Below, one piece after another: positions 9,451 to 16,075 of a DNA stretch of 16,075 nucleotides. Origin of the DNA: Trachelipus rathkii. Taxonomy: Eukaryota > Arthropoda > Malacostraca > Isopoda > Trachelipodidae. Below the pieces are notes generated by a model that saw only the letters and a list, made by a program, of their open reading frames with translations, did no database searches and had not been told where the DNA came from. Both the position numbers and the translations under genes were made by a program. The stretch covers positions 60,001 to 76,075 of the forward strand of contig JABUQX010032578.1 of NCBI GenBank assembly GCA_015478945.1. Reading direction: 5' to 3'. Within the stretch, counting starts at the first letter, position 1. Every line of letters starts with the position of its first letter.

Positions 9451-12400
9451 TATCTCATCGAACAACTAACAGCTCAGGATTGGATAAAACCTTTTATTTC
9501 AAAAATATTGTCTTACTAGGAAAAGTGAAACTAAAAGATCAGTGGAAGTTGGCATTCAAAGCTAACGATTAACAGAAAAAAAACAGGAGTACCTTGAAGT
9601 GATGTATAAGTTCTTAAGTCTATCTTCTTACTGACAGGTGAAGAGTTTGAAAACCAATCTCCCTAGTTTGCTCAGCTAGTATCAGGACAGAAACTCAGAG
9701 ACAGTAAAGTATTGGAGGAAACAAGTGTCACCATCTGATGTCATCTATTATATGGTGCAGATTTACCGGAAGGAAGATAGGCCCAGGGATTAACGTGTGG
9801 TTGGACAGAGATGGGTGAATAAGTGTTGGAGTCAGTGGACAGAATGTAATGGGCTATAGGTGTGCAGTACATGTTGTGACCTGCAGGCAGTTCTGCCATC
9901 ATAATCAGGACTGAAGAAAGGAGCCAAGGGCTTGTTAACCTACAAGATAATCAGGTTTTGAGTGACATTTGCCCTATCTTTCTGGGACAGTTCAGTTTTC
10001 CTTTGTAGGTCTTTCATTGCCAGCTAGTTGCTCTCTCCCACTTTTTGCTCATCATTCTCCACAGCTGATGCTTGCTGCAGCTGTTTATTTACATCAGGTG
10101 ATGGACATTTCTGGCTGAAATATTTATCAGTAATAGAGACCCACATTCATATGATCATCAGATATTTGTTTATTTTGTTGAATATCAAGGGGGGCGATTT
10201 GTGCAGTTCCGCACTTTGAGTTTCCTATTGTTCAGTTCTTGAGACCTTCGCAGCTGGTTGAAGAGGAAAGTGAAGACACTCAGGTGGCTTGAGTGAGGAG
10301 TCAGAAAATAATCTATTACATCAAAACCATGGAAGGGATTGGGATTAACTTCATGATGAAAGGAGAGAGGACTGATCAAACTAGCTGCAGTCACAAGGCT
10401 GAAGGGTTGGGTTAATGAAATCTCCCATCAGTATCAAGGTGTACTTTTGTGATGTGATCTTATGTTTGATCAAGGCAGTTGGTGGGTTGAGACTAATTTA
10501 GGCTATCTGATTAGGCGATGGTCATTGCATGGATGAATTACTTCAAGGATGTGGGGTGCAACTGCAGTGTGTAAGAGTGGCCTTGAGTATGGGGAGGGTG
10601 TTTTCTGTTGGTCGTTGATCAGGGCAGGATTCGTCCAGCCTTGCCAGCTATTTTCCATTAACTATCACGGTTAGACAAGGGCATCACTAGGCCGGAGGAA
10701 TAATTACCAAATGATGATGCAGGACAAATTAAACGATGGTTTCTATTAAAAACTAGTTGTTTATAATGCCTGCAATAGCTAATTTGGATAGGGATGTTAA
10801 TATACGAACAAAAGGATAAGTAATATAAAAATTAAAGAAAATGAGAGAAGCAGCTATTGTAAACCAGTGTGTTTTCAGAGTATTATCAATATAGGGGAAG
10901 ACCTACATGTAAACGATTATATTTGGTAAAAGATTCAAGGTAACTGGTTCCAGCATGATCATTCGCATTCAACAGTGAAGTAGCGTCATTTGTGCTTACC
11001 CATCGGAATTTTGCTCCCACATAGGTAGAAATTAAACATTTCAGAGTGCCATGTGCTTTTTAGAAAGTCATCATGTGTAATTGAATTGTGTAGGGTATTG
11101 CCAACCTCAATCTGCTCAGATAAATAGATCATAGGGTTGTGTTTCTACATTTAGGAAGTAGGTTGAAGTCCCACTGAATTAGTCATAGTTGTTCATCAGC
11201 CATTACCAAGGACAGAAGAAACTCTTTCTTGTGTTTACAGTGACTTGTGGTCCCTGCAGCAATGGGATTTGCAGTCAAAAAGACCATTAGAAAAAGGGTC
11301 TTGCCAAAGTGTAAACAGACCATTTCCAGAACAAATCTTCATTTTAAAGGCCACTCCAACACAAAGATATTCAACCAACAGCAGAATTTGAGAGTTAAAA
11401 ACCAGCAGGGTTGAGGTGCTTTGAGCTTATGATCGTCGTACCAGCGTTCGCACATTCCCTCGGTAATGGGGCATTCGAAGAGTTCAGAAGCCAGCGTTTG
11501 CAGAATTTACAGAGATGCAGGCAGGCGAAGAGGACAGGAATTAGGATTACCTACCTAGGACAGTCATAGTGTATAACAACACGAAACACGCCCAGAGTTA
11601 AGGGTGACGCAGTTTGGCTTACTGGTGCGGTGCAAAAGCATCAAAGAAAGGAAAGATCTTCTGATTCTAAGGGATGATCCAAAGACTAATCGGAAAATTT
11701 TAGATTGGGTTTGTCTTGGGGTGGGATTAGTAAGAGGAAAAATCATGTCAGGATGATTAATTGGAAAAATTGATAGAAAGTACATGAGACCTTTTGGTGA
11801 TAATGTAGGTGGGAAGATGACTTGCGATGAAGGAAAGGAAAAACAGTAGAGTTAATCTTTAATCTAAAATGCAGGGCTGGACCAACTGGCTTTAGTTTTG
11901 AAACTGTTAAATTATATTAGGATCTTGGAACCAAGAAGAATGGATAATTTATTATGCTATCTCATAGCAATAGTTTGATCAAAGAAATCTTTTCAGTGAA
12001 TTATTGTAAAGTTCGAACCAACATCTTAATAATGCCAGGTCAAAAAAATTACAGCATTAATAGAAGGTTTGAAAACAGTATACCCATGTTGTCCATATTG
12101 CATTTATTCTCCAAGTTGGTTGGGCCATGGGTTGAGTGGGTTCTTCAGTAACGCTTAAATTATGAAAACTCATAAAAAAAGAAAATAACTTGACGATAAA
12201 GTTCTTTGAGATCTCGTTTATTTTCAATATAACAAGGTTTTGAACTCCCCCAGGCTAGAAGCTGGACATGGCGGGACATTGCAGAACAAAGCAAAGTCAG
12301 TCAGGCGCAGAAGGCTAGGCTATAACCATCTTTTCATTATCCATAGATCAGGGCTGAGTTGTAACTGATAATAAAGAGTCACACCAGACCAGTTGAGGGT

Positions 12401-12682
12401 TGCAGTTGATTTATTCTTTGGCTGATTCATAAGGCACAGCTAAGGAAGGCACCTTAGAAAGGTGACATAATAATCTGGTTCTTGTGAGATGTGTGCTGAG
12501 CTTGAGGAGCAAACTGTTTGAAGATATCCCTAGTTGGCTGGTAAGTATAGGATAAGGCACCAGTGAAGTGTCAAAGAAGGTAGTCATGTAGTTGAGTGCA
12601 GGGAGAATGAAGCAGGTTAAAGGCGTGAACTGAGGCAGGGTTGAAGGAGTCGTGACCAGAGCCAGTGGGCCTGAAATCAGCC
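9451..12682. other. Long stretch without recognisable genes
   Basis: More than 3 kb of moderately AT-rich sequence. Short frames at 10028-10219 (+), 10185-10394 (-), 11564-11785 (-) and 11954-12151 (+) have no domain, motif or sensible composition. Some words such as TTTTCCTTTG near 9995 recall the degenerate units elsewhere in the window. It may be old, decayed repeat or intron/intergenic DNA. I cannot tell which. Confidence 0.45.
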
Positions 12683-12790
12683 TTTCAGTTTTAGGCTGAT
12701 TGAGTGTGGAAGACTAAATTTCAGCTTTGGGCTAATTTGGTTTTTAGGGTTTGAAATTTTTCAACTTTGGGCTAATTCCACTTAGTTTGA
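12683..12790. repeat. Degenerate 36-40 bp tandem array
   Basis: Three units start at 12683, 12719 and 12759, each with a form of TTTCAGCTTTGGGCTAATTT. A fourth weaker relative (TTTCAGCTTTAAAGGTTGAT) begins near 12850. The units differ in their second halves. Confidence 0.7.
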
Positions 12791-12869
12791 TTTTCATTAT
12801 TGGAGTATTGGAAGAGACTATATCTTCATGCTTTTGGATAATTCATCTTTTTCAGCTTTAAAGGTTGAT

Positions 12870-13319
12870 TTAATATTAGATTCATATTTTGAAGATGAAT
12901 AGTTGTTGGAAATTGGAACAGTTAACTATACTTTGGTTTAAAGAAGTTAAGGGTTAATTGTTAGTCTTAAATATAAATAGATTGCTTCTTTTCCAACAAT
13001 ATTTAATAACAGTTAAATGTTAATTCTTATGCAAACCTCATTTTGTCTTATTATTTAATGGTTCCTAAAGTATAGTTAGATTGCTGTTGTACTTGCCTCA
13101 TGTTCAACTTGTGACAATTACCGTGTTGAGTTTATATCATATAAAGCATTAACTATGTGCAATGGCTTTTCATGTATTGTAAGCTAAGAAAATGAATAGT
13201 TAAAATATTTTATTGATCTCACTGAGGATATTAACATGCATAAGTAAAGTATAACCTTATAGTTTTAGCTTAAAAACCTTTTTTAAATAATGCTGAACAA
13301 TTACAATATTGTGTGGTAC
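12870..13319. other. AT-rich stretch, no gene seen
   Basis: Frequent stops in all frames. No repeat or RNA gene is recognised. Confidence 0.45.
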
Positions 13320-13560
13320 TGTGGGCGGTTTTACTGTGTGTAGGACTGAAAAGAAGAGGCTGAGACACATTCATACCTCAGATAGTGGTTTTGGGCGTGG
13401 GCACCACTATCTTGCCGGGGCAGGGTGGTTTGCGTGCAGTCGCTCTTGCACTAAGTTAAAATAACTCACTTTTTCATCAGCTATACAGCTGATCGCTTTT
13501 CGCGCAGCCGCTATTTATTCCCATCAGGGTGATAGCCATTTATGAGATCAGGTTGCTATT
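13320..13560. repeat. Relatively GC-rich island with hairpins
   Basis: This block is less AT-rich than its flanks. GATAGTGGT (13381-13389) pairs perfectly with ACCACTATC (13403-13411) across 13 bases. ATCAGCT (13476-13482) pairs with AGCTGAT (13487-13493) across 4 bases. GCTAT (13510-13514) pairs with ATAGC (13532-13536). It resembles the island at 2018-2250 in kind but not in sequence. It may be an interspersed repeat of unknown family. Confidence 0.4.
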
Positions 13561-13589
13561 AGATTCAAGGTAGTACCAATGTTAAATAT

Positions 13590-13607
13590 AATGGTATCGA
13601 AACCATT
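13590..13607. repeat. 6-bp perfect inverted repeat
   Basis: AATGGT (13590-13595) and ACCATT (13602-13607) flank a 6-base loop. It sits at the upstream edge of the stop-free frame at 13592-13828. Confidence 0.4.
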
Positions 13608-13828
13608 TTGGTAAATTCAGCTGGTTTGTTGTAAACGAACAAAGAAACAAGCGACCCAATTTTTGGACGATTCGTTTGCTAGCCGATGTTGAAGATATTA
13701 GTAATAACATACAAAAGACGATATCAATCAAACAACTCTGGGATGAAACTCCAGGCTTTTTGCTGGCAAAAGCCGACCTATTAAAGGTCAATCATAAACT
13801 ATTGAGCCGAAATGTCTTGCAGTGGTGA
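13592..13828 (+). CDS. 78-codon stop-free frame, possible exon remnant
   Basis: A plus-strand frame bounded by TAA (13589-13591) and TGA (13826-13828) with no ATG anywhere, so it cannot be a free-standing gene. Its second half has natural-looking residue use (DVEDISNNIQK.., then LWDETPGFLLAKADLLK), including charged and hydrophobic spacing compatible with helices. I recognise no family. The opposite strand is also open for 69 codons (13582-13791), so the region may simply be poor in stops on both strands. It lies just after the 13320-13560 island and could belong to the same element. A chance frame is at least as likely as coding. Confidence 0.15.
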   Translation, partial: WYRNHFGKFSWFVVNEQRNKRPNFWTIRLLADVEDISNNIQKTISIKQLWDETPGFLLAKADLLKVNHKLLSRNVLQW

Positions 13829-13967
13829 CCAGTTCTTGTTGAAGTTCATAGCACCGGGACATCAACTAACTGGTGCTACATGTCAATGTATGTGCTGGGA
13901 CCTTAATATCTAAATGAAGGTGGCAGTAATAAGCTGCCAGATCTTTTATGACAATGAGTGTCGATTT

Positions 13968-14610
13968 TCCTTTGAGTCTTGGAGGGAGAAAAAATTGCTG
14001 TTCAGTGTCTCAAGGTCTGCAGGGTGGTCTGGCCGGGATTATCGAGTCGAAAAGTTGAATAACTAGGTGTGAGCATTACCATTTGGTCTGTGAAGGTAAA
14101 ATTCAAGTCATAAATGTGAGACCTGGAGTGCTGGCAACCCTAGGTTGACCATCAGATTACCGGTCAAAGCGAGAGTTATGCCTGGTGTCTGAGTTCCATC
14201 ATTGGTCTTGTTGGTAAAATTTAAGATTAAAGCTAACAAACAAGAGACAGGTGATGACATTTCCCAATTTACTCATGTGAGCACTCTGTTCTGAGTCAAA
14301 AGTGAGATAAACCAGAAGTTGTCCAGCTCATTACGTATTTGGTCTGTGGGAGGGTGACATTCAAAGGTTAGCCTGTGGACATGTGAACATTTTTATCAGT
14401 TTGCATGTGAGCATAATTTTTGGGTTAGTGTATGATCTCAGAACAATTCGTATTTGGTTGGAGGTGAGAAATTCTAAAGTCACAAAGTTAAGGGGCTAGA
14501 GAGTTATCCAGGCCATCTTAATTTTCTGTGTGAATAAATTCTCACCAGTTAGTGGAACCATTGAGTTAGAAGCAGTCCATGCTAGTCTGTGGAGGGTTTA
14601 GTCAGTCAGT
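13968..14610. repeat. Decayed tandem array, period about 115-135 bp
   Basis: The phrase ATTTGGTCTGTG with a following GGTAAAATTCAAG recurs at 14081, 14201, 14338 and 14452 (spacings about 120, 137 and 114), and a last relative (TAGTCTGTGGAGGG) lies near 14583. Units also share GTGAGCA and GTCACAAA/GTCATAAA-like words. Related single units occur at 6533 and 7086. No coding frame runs through the array. Confidence 0.55.
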
Positions 14611-15053
14611 CATGTGGTAGAACACGAGTCGAAGCATTTTGATTTATCATGAAGATCAAATTTAGGGTGGTATTGAAGCAACTCAGGTTGAAGTTATCTT
14701 TAGCAACTATAAGGTTAAATTCATTAGTTTTAAGGAATTAAATAATATGAAAATGATATTAAAAGACCAGGGCAGGAACGAGACAAGGGGTGCAGCTGAG
14801 ACGAAGCATACGTTGCTCGAAAACCGGATCGAAAGTTTCACTCGAAGAATCATTGCCCTTTTCTGTGAATTTGGCCGGGGTTTCTATAGAACAGTGCATT
14901 GAAGGAGAATAATGCATTTGTAAGATTTTTAAAATCACTATGTCAGAAATTAATTGAAAACCAAAATATTACTAGAAACAGTAAGCATAGCGAATGTTGA
15001 AATTTGGCGATCATAGTTTGCACTCCATTTCACTATATATATATATATATATA
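14570..15053 (+). repeat. Copy D of the second duplication, ending in an AT tract
   Basis: Partner of 7086-7596 in the same orientation, with the landmark matches described for copy C. It ends in a short AT run (15034-15053), as its partner does. No shared protein frame is present. Confidence 0.65.
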
Positions 15054-15410
15054 AAAAGGAAAATCTAAAGAAACATAGAGAGATAAAATTATTTAAATGT
15101 GTGCATTGTTGCATGATCAGGACCTTTTTAGTTAACAGGAAGTAAGAAATTAGAATGTGGAATTTTTGTCTTTAAATAATGTAGGCATACAATGGGGCAA
15201 TTTCAGTAGATACAAATCAAAGCTCAAATTTATAAAAGGCTCAGAAATGGTTGTGAAGTTAGTTTGAGGTTTGAAGACTTCATGTTTAAAACTGATGAAG
15301 AGAGAATACCCATTTGTATGTCAGTTACCAGGATGTGTTGACAGTGTGAGTTTAGGTCTGGTATCAGAGTTAGTTAAGGTAATCGATCAAGGGTTCTAAC
15401 TTTTATGTTT
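15054..15410. other. AT-rich spacer, no gene seen
   Basis: No open frame, RNA gene or recognisable repeat. Confidence 0.45.
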
Positions 15411-15540
15411 GTTGCTGGGTAACCAGGCGTGATGTCGAATCCCGTTCAAATCAGCTGATTGAGAGGTTTACCGGAACCCGACTATAGCCAGGTAGTTCAT
15501 ATTGTGTCTCGCCACCACGATAAGACTCGGTGGTGAATAT
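15411..15540. repeat. GC-richer island with hairpins and a B-box-like word
   Basis: CACCAC (15513-15518) pairs with GTGGTG (15530-15535) across 11 bases. CTGG-GTAA-CCAG forms a small hairpin at about 15414-15425. GTTCAAATC (15444-15452) fits the RNA polymerase III B-box consensus, but no A-box lies at tRNA spacing and no tRNA fold is possible. A tRNA-derived SINE remnant is conceivable but unproven. Confidence 0.3.
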
Positions 15541-15674
15541 AATCACGCATACTGCAAAAATATATCATGAAACAGTTTTCAGTAAAGTTGCTCTATGCAT
15601 ATTCCTTTTAGGTAGCAAACAAAAGGTTTTCTTAGCAGCTCAGGTGTGATATAGTTATAATCAAGGAAGGCGAT

Positions 15675-15694
15675 CTTTCTCTCTCTCTCTCTCC
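15675..15694. repeat. Short CT microsatellite
   Basis: A pyrimidine run of CT units, complementary to the GA tract that starts at 15773. Confidence 0.9.
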
Positions 15695-15696
15695 AT

Positions 15697-15756
15697 ATTA
15701 TATATATATATATATATATATTTATATTATATATTAACCATATATATATTTATATA
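15697..15756. repeat. AT microsatellite
   Basis: An AT run of about 25 bases, then TTTATATTATATATTAACC and a second shorter AT run. It lies between the CT and GA tracts. Confidence 0.9.
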
Positions 15757-15772
15757 AACCCTGCCACCACCA

Positions 15773-16075
<303 letters not shown>

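Noticed and set aside
9312..9572. 86-codon plus-strand frame
   Set aside because: More than half is AT-microsatellite translation, and the remainder has no motif.
10028..12151. Four frames of 63-73 codons on either strand
   Set aside because: No domain, no biased residue pattern, no start context and no neighbouring gene. Consistent with chance frames in a long non-coding stretch.

Overview
This window looks like non-coding, repeat-dominated DNA from an animal nuclear genome, most likely an arthropod and plausibly a decapod crustacean. The base composition is AT-rich. Long AT microsatellites occur throughout, and a GA tract of about 300 bp runs off the right edge. A short TTAGG run (the arthropod telomere unit) sits inside the sequence, and there is a fragment of an ISXO2/Merlin-type transposase. 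No intact protein gene, rRNA, tRNA or CRISPR array can be supported. The species call is inference.

Layout. 1-2000: anonymous AT-rich DNA with a perfect (AT)64 tract, a degenerate 29-bp minisatellite (1213-1320) and two more AT tracts. 2018-2250: an isolated GC-rich island that can fold into four consecutive stem-loops. 2400-3640: one copy (A) of a diverged segment repeated at about 5585-6720 (copy B), offset by about 3.2 kb, with one block near 89% identical by eye. Between the copies lie the most protein-like pieces: a minus-strand open frame with a CCCH zinc-finger-like Cys/His pattern and an internal 24-bp tandem duplication (4034-4342), a smaller minus-strand ORF (3742-3879), and a plus-strand transposase fragment (4732-4842).

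7086-7596 is paralogous to 14570-15053, and the two copies end beside AT tracts. 7570-9450 is a dense cluster of compound AT microsatellites with one clear 52-54 bp hairpin between them. 9451-12680 holds nothing I can name. 12683-12790 has a small tandem array. 13320-13560 and 15411-15540 are two further relatively GC-rich, hairpin-bearing islands. 13592-13828 has a 78-codon stop-free frame. 13968-14610 contains a strongly decayed tandem array with a period of roughly 115-135 bp, and related units occur at 6533 and 7086. The end is CT tract, AT tract, GA tract.

Nothing here works together as a pathway. The picture is old repeats and transposon or gene debris shaped by tandem and segmental duplication. 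The best leads are the zinc-finger-like frame, the structured GC island, and the unevenly conserved A/B duplication.
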